Of a stretch of 51,511 nt of DNA, positions 16,508 to 25,436 are shown in pieces (position 1 is the first letter of the stretch; each line of letters starts with the position of its first letter). The DNA comes from an uncultured Verrucomicrobiota bacterium. Its GTDB lineage: Bacteria > Verrucomicrobiota > Kiritimatiellia > RFP12 > UBA3636. The position numbers and the translations under genes were made by a program. Under the pieces are notes generated by a model. That model worked only from the letters and a program-made list of their open reading frames with translations. It searched no databases and had not been told where the DNA came from. The stretch covers positions 1 to 51,511 of the forward strand of contig CASEAR010000132.1 of the NCBI GenBank assembly GCA_949285835.1, written 5' to 3'.

Positions 16508-17839
16508 CTAATTCTGCACCCGGATCCCAGCGGCGGCAGCCGCCTCTTTGCGCCGCGCTGCCATATCCGGATCCGACCCGGCGGCGGCGTGATCGTATCT
16601 GGGACTCCACGCCGGCTTGTAAAGCACCGGAAAATCCGCTTTAACCGTACCGCCGGATTCCACAGCTCCGGACGCTTTGTTATTTTTCTTCTCCTCCGCA
16701 GCAGCGTTTTTTTCGCGCAAAGACACGCACTCCAACGGCACCGGTACCGGAGGGAGGCCCGGAGCAAGACGGCCGCCAGTGTAATCGCGAATTCCCTGAT
16801 ATATTCCGCGGGCACACCGCTCACGATAATCCGCGGTGCCGAGAGCGACGACATCAGACCTCGACGACATATAACCGCACTCTACAAGCACAGCAGGCAT
16901 TCTCGCATTCCTTAAAACAGAAAATCTGGCGCTTCTAAGCCCCCTGTCCGGTATGCGTGACGTTTTTACAAGCCTGCGGTGCACGGCGAACGCCAGCCTG
17001 ACGTTTTCATCCCCGTTTGCGTCCCCAGGATTACGGGCCTTGATCATTTCCGCGTCCTCCGCAGTAATGCGGCCGGCATTGGACATGGACGTAGACGGCA
17101 TTCCGCTATGAGCGAGAAAAAACGTCTCTATTCCGGACGGAGATGGCGATGGCGACGAATTAACGTGAATGCTCACAAAAATGTCCGCGCCCCAACCGGC
17201 CGCCATCTGCGCGCGCCGTTCGAGCGGCACCGTCGTCCTGTCATCGTCTCTGGACTGCATTACATCAAATCCGGAAGCCCTTAGATAGAAGGCAAGCCGT
17301 CTTGCGATGTCCAGCGTGATACGTTTCTCCGGCTCTCCACTCCGGAGCGGCAGGGCGCCGGGATCGTCGCCGCCGTGTCCGGGATCAATAAACACCTTGA
17401 GCCTCTTCTCTTTCCCTTTTTTGCCGGATGGAACAAAATCAAAAAGAGGACGCACGATCAGGTTCGCATCATCCGGCGAAGGTTTCAGGACGGAAGCATC
17501 GTAATAAGAGTTCTTGTAAAAGTACACAAGCATACCGTCTATGTATGCGCGCCGCACACCCGGCTCCAGCTGCATTGTCCATGGACGAGATTTTTCTTCC
17601 GGTTCGCGCGATACATCTGCCGGAGCCGTGTTCGCCGAAGCAGCGGCGGCTCTATCCCCGGCGTTTGTCTGCACCGCCGGCACCTCAGATTCCGCCGCTG
17701 AAGTGCCCGCAGGACCGGAGGATGCCGTATTTTCCGCGCCGGAAGACGCCTCAGTGCCCGCATCGCAGGAAGTGGAAAAACAGCCGACCGAAAGAAAAAC
17801 AACAGACAGCATGAGGAGCGCTTGAGCCACACGTTTCAC
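16508..17839 (-). CDS. N-acetylmuramoyl-L-alanine amidase (Amidase_3), probable lipoprotein
   Basis: A 443-residue zinc amidase that cuts the amide bond between muramic acid and the stem peptide. The N-terminus is a lipoprotein-like signal ending at C20 (LSVGC), then a low-complexity Ser/Ala/Glu/Pro linker to about residue 80. A substrate- or wall-binding segment follows. The Amidase_3 domain runs from about residue 145 to 360, with zinc ligands in [26 protein letters not shown] and SIHVNSS, and the catalytic Glu in [11 protein letters not shown]-terminal tail of about 85 residues is Lys/Ala-rich. The start is GTG, overlapping the ruvB stop (GTGA). Likely anchored in the outer or inner membrane facing the periplasm. 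Confidence 0.93.
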   Translation of the reverse strand: MKRVAQALLMLSVVFLSVGCFSTSCDAGTEASSGAENTASSGPAGTSAAESEVPAVQTNAGDRAAAASANTAPADVSREPEEKSRPWTMQLEPGVRRAYIDGMLVYFYKNSYYDASVLKPSPDDANLIVRPLFDFVPSGKKGKEKRLKVFIDPGHGGDDPGALPLRSGEPEKRITLDIARRLAFYLRASGFDVMQSRDDDRTTVPLERRAQMAAGWGADIFVSIHVNSSPSPSPSGIETFFLAHSGMPSTSMSNAGRITAEDAEMIKARNPGDANGDENVRLAFAVHRRLVKTSRIPDRGLRSARFSVLRNARMPAVLVECGYMSSRSDVVALGTADYRERCARGIYQGIRDYTGGRLAPGLPPVPVPLECVSLREKNAAAEEKKNNKASGAVESGGTVKADFPVLYKPAWSPRYDHAAAGSDPDMAARRKEAAAAAGIRVQN

Positions 17840-18870
17840 AGCTGGAGCTCCCCCTGCACCGGAATATTATGCATCAGTTCCGGATACTCCACGCCAAGAG
17901 CTTCCCAGGCGCGGGCCGCAGCCACGCGCCCTCTCGGGGTGCGCCTGATGTAGCCCTCTTGTATCAGGAAGGGTTCATACACATCCTCTATCGTATCCTG
18001 CTCCTCACCGACAGAAACTGCGATAGAGCTTAGTCCCACCGGACTGCCGCCGAACTTCAGCACAAGCGTCTCCAGAATGCGCCTGTCCATCTCGTCAAGG
18101 CCGTTCTTGTCTATGTCCAGAAGAGACAACGCACTGTCCGCCACTTCCGCCGTTATCGTGTTCCCGGCTTTGATCTGGGCATAATCCCTGACCCGTTTAA
18201 GCAGATTGTTTGCAATTCTGGGGGTACCGCGCGAACGCGACGCAATTTCAGCAGCCCCGCCGTCACGTACAGATACGCCCAGAATGGAAGCTGAGCGCTC
18301 GACTATGCGCTCCAGTTCCGGCATGCTGTAATAGTCCAGACGAGACATGATTCCGAATCGTGAGCGGAGAGGAGACGATATAAGCCCCGCGCGCGTCGTC
18401 GCCCCCACGAGAGTGAACCGCGGAAGTTCCAACCGAACCGATCTGGCGTTGGCCCCCTGGTCTATCATTATGTCAATTACAAAATCCTCCATGGCGGAAT
18501 ACAGATATTCCTCCACGGTGCGCTGCATCCTGTGTATCTCGTCTATGAAAAGTATATCCCCGGGATTCAGGGACGTGAGAAGCCCCGCCAGATCCGCCGC
18601 CTTCTCTATCACGGGCCCGGATGAAGCCCGCACCTGCACTCCCATTGCCTCGCCGAGGATGTAGCACAGTGTGGTTTTCCCAAGTCCGGGCGGACCGGAC
18701 AAAAGTACATGATCCAGAGACTCGCCGCGCTGACGGGCCGCCTCCACGCACAGCATCAAACGCGTGCGCACCTTCTCCTGCCCGATAAAATCCACAAAAG
18801 AATCAGGCCTGAGCCTGTTGTCCAGCGCCGAGTTTCTTCTGTTCAATTCCCTGCTGAGCGGCTCTCCCAT
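17836..18870 (-). CDS. ruvB: Holliday junction branch migration DNA helicase RuvB
   Basis: A 344-residue AAA+ motor that drives branch migration of Holliday junctions together with RuvA. Walker A is GPPGLGKTT (59-67), Walker B is [10 protein letters not shown], sensor 1 is [20 protein letters not shown] with the arginine finger, and the C-terminal winged helix ends with GGSPVGL and RTPRGRVA. Full length. Neither ruvA nor ruvC is adjacent; here it sits between lpxK and a cell-wall amidase. The ATG (18868-18870) is preceded by a G-rich ribosome site formed by the end of lpxK (GGGGGG). The lpxK stop is 3 nt upstream. Confidence 0.98.
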   Translation of the reverse strand: MGEPLSRELNRRNSALDNRLRPDSFVDFIGQEKVRTRLMLCVEAARQRGESLDHVLLSGPPGLGKTTLCYILGEAMGVQVRASSGPVIEKAADLAGLLTSLNPGDILFIDEIHRMQRTVEEYLYSAMEDFVIDIMIDQGANARSVRLELPRFTLVGATTRAGLISSPLRSRFGIMSRLDYYSMPELERIVERSASILGVSVRDGGAAEIASRSRGTPRIANNLLKRVRDYAQIKAGNTITAEVADSALSLLDIDKNGLDEMDRRILETLVLKFGGSPVGLSSIAVSVGEEQDTIEDVYEPFLIQEGYIRRTPRGRVAAARAWEALGVEYPELMHNIPVQGELQL

Positions 18871-18873
18871 CTG

Positions 18874-20136
18874 TTACCCCCCGTCAGACCCCTGCAGAAC
18901 AACGCCCGGCGCCGCGCCCGCAACAGCGGCGGTGCCGCGAAATGCCGGATGCTTCCCGTGCTCAAACGTTATTTCTCCGATACACTTGTTGAATTCTTCT
19001 ATCCCGCTTGTGAACCGCACTTCTATCCTCACGTAAAACACCGGCACGGCACACCGGTCGATACGCGTCATCCTGACGGCATCCTTTTCTGTCGTAACAA
19101 CCGCGTCCGCTCCGAGTTTCTGCGCCTTCAACACAAAATCTATCACTTCCTGCTGCGAAAATCTATGATGATCGGCAAAGCGCATGCATTCCACCACCTC
19201 AGCGCCCATGTCCCTGAGCGACTGTTCAAAGCTTCTCGGAGACGCAATGCCGGAAAGCGCGACGACCCGCATCCCCTTCAGCATCGACAAAGGGTGCACG
19301 ATACGTGTAAAGGCCTCAGTCAAATTGCACGGCACATGGTTGCATTCCATTATCCCGGCCTCCGGATTAAGTTCCCTCAGCTTCTGACGCAGGGCGGACG
19401 TGTCGCCGCCGGCGGCCTTGGTTATGCATATGAACCTCGCGCGTCTGATGTTGCGAGCAGGTTCCCGCAGGATGCCGCGCGGGAGCACATTGCCGTTCCC
19501 AAACGGGTTTGTCCTGTCCACCAGCACGAGATCAAGCCTGTGCTTGAGACGCTGGTATTGAAATCCATCATCCAGAACCAGAGTATCGCACCCGAACCTG
19601 CGCACCGCATAGCGACCGCTTTTTACGCGGTTTTTATCCACCAGAACGACCACACCGGACAGATTGTTCGCCAGCATATACGGCTCATCTCCGCTCATTT
19701 CGCTGTCCAGAAGCAGATTTTTGCCGTCTGTCACAACTCTGGGAGGTGTTTCTCCTCCGCCGCTTGCAAACCAGTCCCGCACCTTTTCCCAGAAAGTTTT
19801 CTCTCGCTTCCTGTATCCGCGGCTTAAAATCGCGACGCGTCTGCCGCGGCGCTGAAGCTCCCTTGCCAGCATCTCCACCACCGGAGTCTTGCCCGTGCCG
19901 CCCACCGTGACATTGCCAACACTGATCACCTGGCATCCGAGGGGGAATCTGCGTATTATACCCACATCGTAAAGCCAGAGCCTGCACTGCACAACCGCCG
20001 TGTAGACAAAAGAAACCCGTTTGAGCACCCAGAGAAAAAATCTAATACGCCAACCACGCCCCTGATCAGCACCTTCGTACTGTATCAGAGGAAGTATCTT
20101 GTTCTCTGTTTTTTCCAGTGTCTTGTGTGTACTCAT
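18874..20136 (-). CDS. lpxK: Tetraacyldisaccharide 4'-kinase
   Basis: A 420-residue inner-membrane kinase that phosphorylates the 4' position of the lipid A disaccharide. The N-terminal membrane-associated helix (IRFFLWVLKRVSFVYTAVV) precedes the P loop in GNVTVGGTGKTP (79-84). The later LDDGFQYQRLKHRLDLVLVD motif is the LpxK signature, and HHRFSQQ lies near the C-terminus. The C-terminal 50 residues after YVRIEV include Ala/Gly-rich sequence not needed for the fold. The frame is open to 20220, but a near-consensus promoter lies at 20174-20202, so the transcript would start near 20167 and the ATG at 20136 is preferred. First gene of a six-gene operon. It shows that the organism makes lipid A. 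Confidence 0.94.
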   Translation of the reverse strand: MSTHKTLEKTENKILPLIQYEGADQGRGWRIRFFLWVLKRVSFVYTAVVQCRLWLYDVGIIRRFPLGCQVISVGNVTVGGTGKTPVVEMLARELQRRGRRVAILSRGYRKREKTFWEKVRDWFASGGGETPPRVVTDGKNLLLDSEMSGDEPYMLANNLSGVVVLVDKNRVKSGRYAVRRFGCDTLVLDDGFQYQRLKHRLDLVLVDRTNPFGNGNVLPRGILREPARNIRRARFICITKAAGGDTSALRQKLRELNPEAGIMECNHVPCNLTEAFTRIVHPLSMLKGMRVVALSGIASPRSFEQSLRDMGAEVVECMRFADHHRFSQQEVIDFVLKAQKLGADAVVTTEKDAVRMTRIDRCAVPVFYVRIEVRFTSGIEEFNKCIGEITFEHGKHPAFRGTAAVAGAAPGVVLQGSDGG

Positions 20137-20173
20137 ACCGGATAGCGCCACTTTAATTGAATTCCGCCGCAGG

Positions 20174-20202
20174 ATTATACACAGACGCCGCCCCACGAAC
20201 AA
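20174..20202 (-). promoter_or_regulatory. Sigma-70-type promoter of the lpxK operon
   Basis: On the minus strand TTGTTC (20197-20202) and a perfect TATAAT (20174-20179) are 17 nt apart. The predicted start near 20167 leaves a leader of about 30 nt and excludes the longer lpxK frame. Confidence 0.78.
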
Positions 20203-20540
20203 GAAGTATAAGTTCCGCACAGCCGGAACAAAACGACATAAGATGAGAACTGCGCAGCTGCATACCTGACGCAGAAATCCCGTTCACAAGAAAAGAAAAA
20301 CGACTGCCGGAAAGTCCATGAGCCCAATCAGTCCCGAATGCTCCTCACAAACGGACTTTCAACAAAAGTCGAGTGTATGTCATCGCTCGATTACCGTTTG
20401 CAGTGAAGCTGCCCAGTGCGTATTTCATTAGCGTTTCAGTCAACGCCAAGTATAACCCGCGGAACATTATTTTGCAGTATTCCGACTGTAGTTCTCCTCT
20501 TATGCCAGACGTTATGAATTTAGGCGGCTCCAAATATAAC
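20203..20540. other. Divergent intergenic gap, no gene
   Basis: This stretch separates the lpxK operon from the glycosyltransferase operon. A 62-codon minus-strand frame (20345-20533) has no ribosome site and no recognisable product. Nothing else is seen before the plus-strand promoter at 20541. Confidence 0.45.
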
Positions 20541-20569
20541 TTGAGAATTCATTGCTTTTCTGGTTAAAT
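20541..20569 (+). promoter_or_regulatory. Probable promoter of the glycosyltransferase-purD-tsaC operon
   Basis: TTGAGA (20541-20546) and TTAAAT (20564-20569) are 17 nt apart. The predicted transcript start is near 20576, directly in front of a large dyad (20579-20615) and about 90 nt before the first ATG. Confidence 0.5.
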
Positions 20570-20578
20570 CAAAGACCT

Positions 20579-20615
20579 GTTTCAATTTTTGGTACACTGG
20601 TACGTAAATTGAAAC
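20579..20615. promoter_or_regulatory. Large inverted repeat at the predicted transcript start
   Basis: GTTTCAATTT (20579-20588) and AAATTGAAAC (20606-20615) are perfect 10-bp inverted arms around a 17-nt centre, which itself contains GTAC at 20592 and 20600. The position fits an operator just downstream of the start point or a hairpin in the leader RNA. Confidence 0.6.
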
Positions 20616-20666
20616 ACGAAAAGATGCATAGACGCGTCCGGTACGCATGAACTTCGTATACAGTGC

Positions 20667-21425
20667 ATGGAAACATTTGAAAGAAATCGCGGCAAGATCA
20701 TGGCACTCGTCCCCTGCTACAGGGAAGAGGAAAGCGTCCCCAACGTGGTCAAACGCGCGTTCCTTGTCGACGGTGTAGATACCGTGGTGGTGGTGGACGA
20801 CGGTTCGCCCGACAGAACGGCCGATGCCGCCCGCGAAGCCGGTGCCGTCGTACTCCGGCACGATGCCAATCGCGGCAAAGGCGCCGCCATCAACACCGGC
20901 TTCCAGTATGCCCTCTCGCACAATTTTTCAGCCGTAGTGACATTGGACGGGGACGGACAGCATGCGCCCGAGGAAATCTCTGACCTTATAAGGACTTTCC
21001 ATGAAACCGGAGCCGACGTCGTAATCGGCTCCCGAATGGGCGACACCAAACTGATGCCGTGGGAACGGCGCGTTGTCAACCGTCTGATGAGCCTGATCAT
21101 AAACAAATCCCTTGGAAGCGGCGTATCCGATACGCAGAGCGGATTCCGGCTTTACAGCAGCGCCGCAATGAATGTTTGCGTAAAGGAATGCACCGACTGC
21201 GGATTTTCTGCCGAATCAGAAAGCCTGCTTCAGCTGTCGATGCGCGGATTCAAATTCGCCGAATGCCGCATCTCCACGATATATGGAAACGAGAAAAGTA
21301 AAATCCGACCCATGAAGGACACATGGAAGTTCTTCCGAATGATTTTCATTTTCCGAGCAAGACGGCGCAAGTACATGCGCAGCGGCGACAATTCCATCCC
21401 GGGAGGCCCGAATGTCGTTTCTTAG
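20667..21425 (+). CDS. Family 2 glycosyltransferase (dolichyl-phosphate mannose synthase-like)
   Basis: A 252-residue GT-A glycosyltransferase. ALVPCYREEESV, VVVVDDGSPDRT and the metal-binding LDGDGQH (DxD-like) are typical of the DPM1/GT2 polyprenyl-phosphate glycosyltransferases. The GSRMGD and DTQSGFRLY segments also match this group. There is no C-terminal transmembrane pair, only a basic tail (RARRRKYMR) that could touch the membrane. It probably transfers a hexose to undecaprenyl phosphate or to an envelope glycan; donor and acceptor are unknown. The ATG at 20667 has no good ribosome site. It is first in an operon and overlaps pcnB by 14 nt. Confidence 0.88.
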   Translation: METFERNRGKIMALVPCYREEESVPNVVKRAFLVDGVDTVVVVDDGSPDRTADAAREAGAVVLRHDANRGKGAAINTGFQYALSHNFSAVVTLDGDGQHAPEEISDLIRTFHETGADVVIGSRMGDTKLMPWERRVVNRLMSLIINKSLGSGVSDTQSGFRLYSSAAMNVCVKECTDCGFSAESESLLQLSMRGFKFAECRISTIYGNEKSKIRPMKDTWKFFRMIFIFRARRRKYMRSGDNSIPGGPNVVS

Positions 21426-23031
21426 CATTGGAAGAAATAAAATCGTCGGAAAAATCCAGCGAAAAGACATAGATCCGGATGCCATCACCGTTATCCGGCG
21501 GCTCAATCACGCAGGATTTACCGCATACCTCGTCGGTGGGAGCGTCCGGGATCTGCTGCTGGGAAGAATTCCAAAAGACTTTGATATCGTAACAGACGCA
21601 AAACCGAATCAGATACGCCGATTGTTCAGAAATTCATTTCTGATAGGACGTAGATTCAGACTGGCGCTTATCGTATTCGGAGATAAACAAATAGAGACGT
21701 CTACATTCCGACGTATACCTCCGGAGGACGCAGGCTCTCAGGAGCTTGACAAGCCCGGAGCGCTCTACCGCAGCAGCGACAATATGTTCGGCACCCCGGA
21801 AGAGGATGCGGGAAGACGCGATTTTACCGTAAATGCCCTTTTCTATGACGTCTCCAACTCCGAGATTGTAGACTACACCGGCGGTCTGGCAGATTTGAGC
21901 CGCGGACTGCTCCGTTCGATAGGCGACCCGAACATACGCTTCCGGGAGGATCCGGTGCGCATGCTCCGGGCAATACGGTTCTCATCAAAACTCGGATTCA
22001 AAATACATTCCGAAAGTGCCAGAGCTATAGCAAGACACTGCAAAGAGATATCTCTTGCCTCGCCTCCGAGGCTTTTTGATGAGGTAATGAGGCTCTTTTC
22101 ATTTTCGCACACCGAAGAAGCATTCCGCAGACTCTGGGAGTCCAAACTGATGGGCGAATTGCTTCCGGCCGTTGGAGAGTGCCTTAAACACACGGGCGGA
22201 AAAAAAGCGCCTCTGTGGAAATACCTCAGCGCCTTTGACGAGATGACGCAAAATCTGGAAACGGATAAACGTTCGCCGCTGTACGTATTCGAAAACGCTC
22301 TGCGCATGGCCGTCCTCCTGATGCCGCAATACATGGATGCATGCGCGCACCTGAGGCCTGACGTTTCCGATGACGTGTTTTACAACACTGCATCATACAT
22401 AGTCGACGATACCTTCGTAAATCAGTTCTCGTCTAAATCATGGCGTATTCCGAAACTACTGGCATACTCCACCTCTGAATTGCTCTTTCGACATGACAAG
22501 TACAAACAGGACCAGAAACGCAAACGCAAGATATTCGCCGGACGACTTTATCCCACACTCTCCGTGTTCTGGCGGATATGCGCCAGAGCCAAGGGCGATT
22601 CGGCCGCTGAAGACGCTATCAGGCGGTGGGACGATGCATTCGCGGAATATTTAAGTGCAAGACAAGTCGATCGCGAAGAAAACGAACGCAGAAACAGCGA
22701 GCTGGACATTTTCCCGCATCCGAGACTGCGTGAAAACGGCACTGGAAACATCACAGCAGACGCAGCAGACGAATACGGCGCCGCAGATCCAAACAGGCAA
22801 AAAAAGAAAAGATGCCGAAAAAATAAAAAAACGGAAGATGCAGCCGCGGCTCTGGCGCAGGCTGCGGACATACGCCCGGGACCTGCCGCTGCCGGCGGGA
22901 TCATTCCGGAAGCCCCTGCCGCAGACCTTACGGGGACAGTATCATCTGAGAACAGGACAACAGAGGCAGTGCAGCCTGCCGAAAACGCCGGGAACGACAT
23001 CCCTGCGGAACATGGAGAAACAACTGCATGA
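21412..23031 (+). CDS. pcnB: Poly(A) polymerase (PcnB-type class II nucleotidyltransferase)
   Basis: A 539-residue nucleotidyltransferase that adds 3' A tails to RNA, marking it for decay. The catalytic region VGGSVRDLLLGRIPKDFDIV holds the metal ligands D56 and D58. IGRRFR at 78-83 is the signature that separates poly(A) polymerases from CCA-adding enzymes. RRDFTVNALFYD and the RNA-binding EDPVRMLRAIRFSSKLGF follow. The last ~100 residues are a low-complexity tail: first a Lys-rich block (RQKKKRCRKNKK), then Ala/Pro/Glu-rich sequence. The basic block may bind RNA. If no separate CCA enzyme exists, it could also act on tRNA, which cannot be decided here. The purD ATG overlaps its stop. Confidence 0.92.
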   Translation: MSFLSIGRNKIVGKIQRKDIDPDAITVIRRLNHAGFTAYLVGGSVRDLLLGRIPKDFDIVTDAKPNQIRRLFRNSFLIGRRFRLALIVFGDKQIETSTFRRIPPEDAGSQELDKPGALYRSSDNMFGTPEEDAGRRDFTVNALFYDVSNSEIVDYTGGLADLSRGLLRSIGDPNIRFREDPVRMLRAIRFSSKLGFKIHSESARAIARHCKEISLASPPRLFDEVMRLFSFSHTEEAFRRLWESKLMGELLPAVGECLKHTGGKKAPLWKYLSAFDEMTQNLETDKRSPLYVFENALRMAVLLMPQYMDACAHLRPDVSDDVFYNTASYIVDDTFVNQFSSKSWRIPKLLAYSTSELLFRHDKYKQDQKRKRKIFAGRLYPTLSVFWRICARAKGDSAAEDAIRRWDDAFAEYLSARQVDREENERRNSELDIFPHPRLRENGTGNITADAADEYGAADPNRQKKKRCRKNKKTEDAAAALAQAADIRPGPAAAGGIIPEAPAADLTGTVSSENRTTEAVQPAENAGNDIPAEHGETTA

Positions 23032-24323
23032 AGATAATGATCATAGGAAACGGCGGACGGGAACATGCCATAGCGTGGAAGGTTCGCAAAGACGATTCGT
23101 CCGCAGACATATTCTGCGCGCCAGGAAACGCCGGAACCGCTTCCATAGGCCAGAATGTGAATATCGCAGCCGATGATGTCAGCGGCATTGTGAAGTGGGC
23201 CGCGGAAAACAAACCTGACCTTGTAATCGTCGGCCCGGAGGTTCCCCTCTGCGGAGGAGTTGTCGACGCCCTCTCTGAAATAGGCGTAAAGGCGTTTGGA
23301 CCGTGCGCCGCGGCAGCGCGCCTGGAAGGCAGCAAAAGCTTTGCCAAGGAGATAATGAACGCCGCGGCTGTGCCCACGGCCCGGTGCCGCATCGTGAGAA
23401 CACCGCAGGAAGCACAAGAGGCCGTTTCCGAATTCGGAATCCCCGTGGTACTCAAAGCGGACGGACTCGCCGCCGGCAAAGGCGTATTTGTCTGCCAGAA
23501 CCAGGCCGAAGCGGCCGAAGCCATCGACGCTCTCCTGGTAACAAAATCCTTCGGAGATTCGGCATGCGATGTCGTCGTGGAAGAGTATATAGACGGAGAA
23601 GAAGCCTCCATTCTTGCGTTCGTAGACGGAGAACGCATCGTTCCGCTTGCTTCCGCGCAGGACCATAAACGGCTCAAGAACCGCGACGAAGGCCCGAATA
23701 CCGGAGGCATGGGCGCATATTCGCCCACACCGGCCGTCACAGACGACATGACGGCTGTGGTTCAGCACAGAATACTGGAACCCGTCGTGATGGAGCTGAA
23801 AAAACGCGGCATAGACTACAAAGGCATCCTTTACGCCGGAATAATGCTGACGGAAAACGGACCGCGCGTGCTCGAGTTCAACTGCCGGTTCGGCGACCCT
23901 GAAACGCAGGTCATACTGCCGCGGATGGAGTCCCCGCTCGTCAACGCAATGTTCGCATGCATAGACGGCAGCCTGTCGGCCGACATGGTGCGCTGGCGCC
24001 CCGATCCTTGCGTATGCGTCGTAATGGTCTCAGGCGGATACCCCGGCAAGTACGACAAAGGAATGCCGATACACGGCCTCGACGAAGCGGCGAGGATCGA
24101 GGGCGTGCAGGTATTCCACGCCGGGACGAAACTTGCAAATACTGAAGTAGTCTCCGACGGAGGACGCGTGCTCGGGGTTACAGCCGTGGGTCCCGTTCTC
24201 AAAGACACCGTCGCAAACGCATACCGTGCCGTATTGAAAATCAAATTTGACGGTGCGGAGTACCGCACCGACATCGCTTACCGGGCCCTTGAGCACGCAA
24301 AGGACAACGAAAATGAAAATTGA
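23028..24323 (+). CDS. purD: Phosphoribosylamine--glycine ligase
   Basis: A 431-residue ATP-grasp enzyme for the second step of purine synthesis, joining glycine to phosphoribosylamine. The N-terminal MIIGNGGREHAIAWK, the ATP-grasp LKADGLAAGKGVFV, HKRLKNRDEGPNTGGMGAYS and the metal-binding EFNCRFGDPETQ are all intact. Full length, single domain. Its ATG overlaps the pcnB stop (ATGA), and its end overlaps purE by 11 nt, so the two pur genes are translationally coupled. No PurR-like site or purine riboswitch is seen, because the genes lie deep within the operon. Confidence 0.98.
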   Translation: MKIMIIGNGGREHAIAWKVRKDDSSADIFCAPGNAGTASIGQNVNIAADDVSGIVKWAAENKPDLVIVGPEVPLCGGVVDALSEIGVKAFGPCAAAARLEGSKSFAKEIMNAAAVPTARCRIVRTPQEAQEAVSEFGIPVVLKADGLAAGKGVFVCQNQAEAAEAIDALLVTKSFGDSACDVVVEEYIDGEEASILAFVDGERIVPLASAQDHKRLKNRDEGPNTGGMGAYSPTPAVTDDMTAVVQHRILEPVVMELKKRGIDYKGILYAGIMLTENGPRVLEFNCRFGDPETQVILPRMESPLVNAMFACIDGSLSADMVRWRPDPCVCVVMVSGGYPGKYDKGMPIHGLDEAARIEGVQVFHAGTKLANTEVVSDGGRVLGVTAVGPVLKDTVANAYRAVLKIKFDGAEYRTDIAYRALEHAKDNENEN

Positions 24324-24843
24324 CAACAAAACGCCTGTCGCCGCCATAATCATGGGCAGCGATTCCGACTGGACCGTGGTCTCAAAAGCCCACGACATTT
24401 TCAAAGAACTCGGTATCCCGGACGAGGTGAGGGTTATTTCGGCGCACCGCTCCCCGGATATCGCCTGCGAATATGCTTCCAGCGCCGGCGAGCGCGGGAT
24501 TAAAGTAATCATAGCCGCAGCCGGCGGAGCTGCCCACCTCGCCGGAGTCATCGCGGGACATACGACGCTGCCCGTCATAGGAATACCGGTGCAAGGCGGA
24601 GCCCTCAACGGCCTCGACGCCTTGCTCGCAACTGTACAGATGCCCTCGGGAGTCCCCGTCGCAGCCGTCACTCTTGGCTCCGCCGGAGCCGCAAACGCCG
24701 CCCTGCTCGCAGCCGAAATACTGGCGCTGGGAGACCCCGGACTCTCCCAAAAGCTGAAAAAACGCAAGGAAAACCTGCGAGCCAAAGTGATCGCAGCGGA
24801 CGAGCGCATCAGACAGTCCATTGAGTCGGAAGACGCCGGATGA
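24313..24843 (+). CDS. purE: 5-(carboxyamino)imidazole ribonucleotide mutase (PurE)
   Basis: A 176-residue class I PurE that interconverts N5-CAIR and CAIR (or carboxylates AIR, in class II). The motif IIMGSDSDW (S16-D19) and the active-site His in SAHRSPD are present, as are AAAGGAAHLAGVIA and GIPVQGGALNGLDALLATVQMP (cut here into two parts by the reader's eye: the loop and helix of the phosphate site). AAAGGA lies 8 nt before the ATG at 24313, inside the end of purD, which is preferred over the upstream frame extension to 24247. No purK is visible in the window, so the class cannot be settled. Confidence 0.96.
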   Translation: MKIDNKTPVAAIIMGSDSDWTVVSKAHDIFKELGIPDEVRVISAHRSPDIACEYASSAGERGIKVIIAAAGGAAHLAGVIAGHTTLPVIGIPVQGGALNGLDALLATVQMPSGVPVAAVTLGSAGAANAALLAAEILALGDPGLSQKLKKRKENLRAKVIAADERIRQSIESEDAG

Positions 24844-25418
24844 AATACTACCGGGAACCGCTTTCCGAAAAAGACCTCGCAGAAATCGCTGAGTGTCTCG
24901 ACAACGACGGTGTAGTACTGCTCCCGACGGATACCGTGTACGGCGTCGCCGCGCGGCCCGACCGCCCCGACGCCGTGGCCAGAATCCGCATACTCAAAAA
25001 ACGCGATGCGGCGAAGCCTATGCAGCTGCTGGCCGATTCTCTCGAGACCGCCGCCGCCCGTTCCGACGTAATTTTCGAAAAGAGAGCGCTGGACGCCGCC
25101 CGCAGGTACTGGCCCGGGCCGCTTACGCTCGTGCTGGACAGGACGGACGGCGGGACTGAAGGCATCAGAGTGCCAGACAATAAAACCGCTGTGTCTATCT
25201 GCAAGGCGGCAGGCGGAATGCTCAGGTGCACAAGCGCAAACGAGTCGGGCGAGCCGCCCGCGCTTGACGCCGGCGCCGCCGCCAGAGCGCTGCCCGGCGC
25301 AGACGCCGTAGTCGACGGCGGCCCGGCCGCCGTCGGCGCAGCCAGCACCGTGGCCGCCGTAAAAAACAGCGGCGTCACAGTATTCCGGAAAGGTCCGGTG
25401 GATACTGAAACACTCTGA
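24840..25418 (+). CDS. tsaC: L-threonylcarbamoyladenylate synthase (Sua5/YrdC/TsaC)
   Basis: A 192-residue YrdC-fold enzyme that makes threonylcarbamoyl-AMP from threonine, bicarbonate and ATP, the first step of the t6A37 modification of ANN-decoding tRNAs. It has LLPTDTVYGVAARPD, the basic pocket KKRDAAKPMQLL, RYWPGPLTLVLDR and CTSANESGEPP. It is the short TsaC type without the Sua5 C-terminal domain. The start overlaps the purE stop (ATGA). GC content is clearly higher here than in the flanking gaps. The next gene follows after 18 nt, so the DUF262-AlbA_2 protein is probably co-transcribed. Confidence 0.95.
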   Translation: MKYYREPLSEKDLAEIAECLDNDGVVLLPTDTVYGVAARPDRPDAVARIRILKKRDAAKPMQLLADSLETAAARSDVIFEKRALDAARRYWPGPLTLVLDRTDGGTEGIRVPDNKTAVSICKAAGGMLRCTSANESGEPPALDAGAAARALPGADAVVDGGPAAVGAASTVAAVKNSGVTVFRKGPVDTETL

Positions 25419-25436
25419 AAAATAAGCGATCGCAGC

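Noticed and set aside
18709..19827. 372-codon plus-strand frame across ruvB and lpxK
   Set aside because: Antisense shadow; His/Arg-rich with no recognisable fold.
22548..23768. 406-codon minus-strand frame across pcnB and purD
   Set aside because: Shadow of two well-supported genes; composition is typical of antisense translation.
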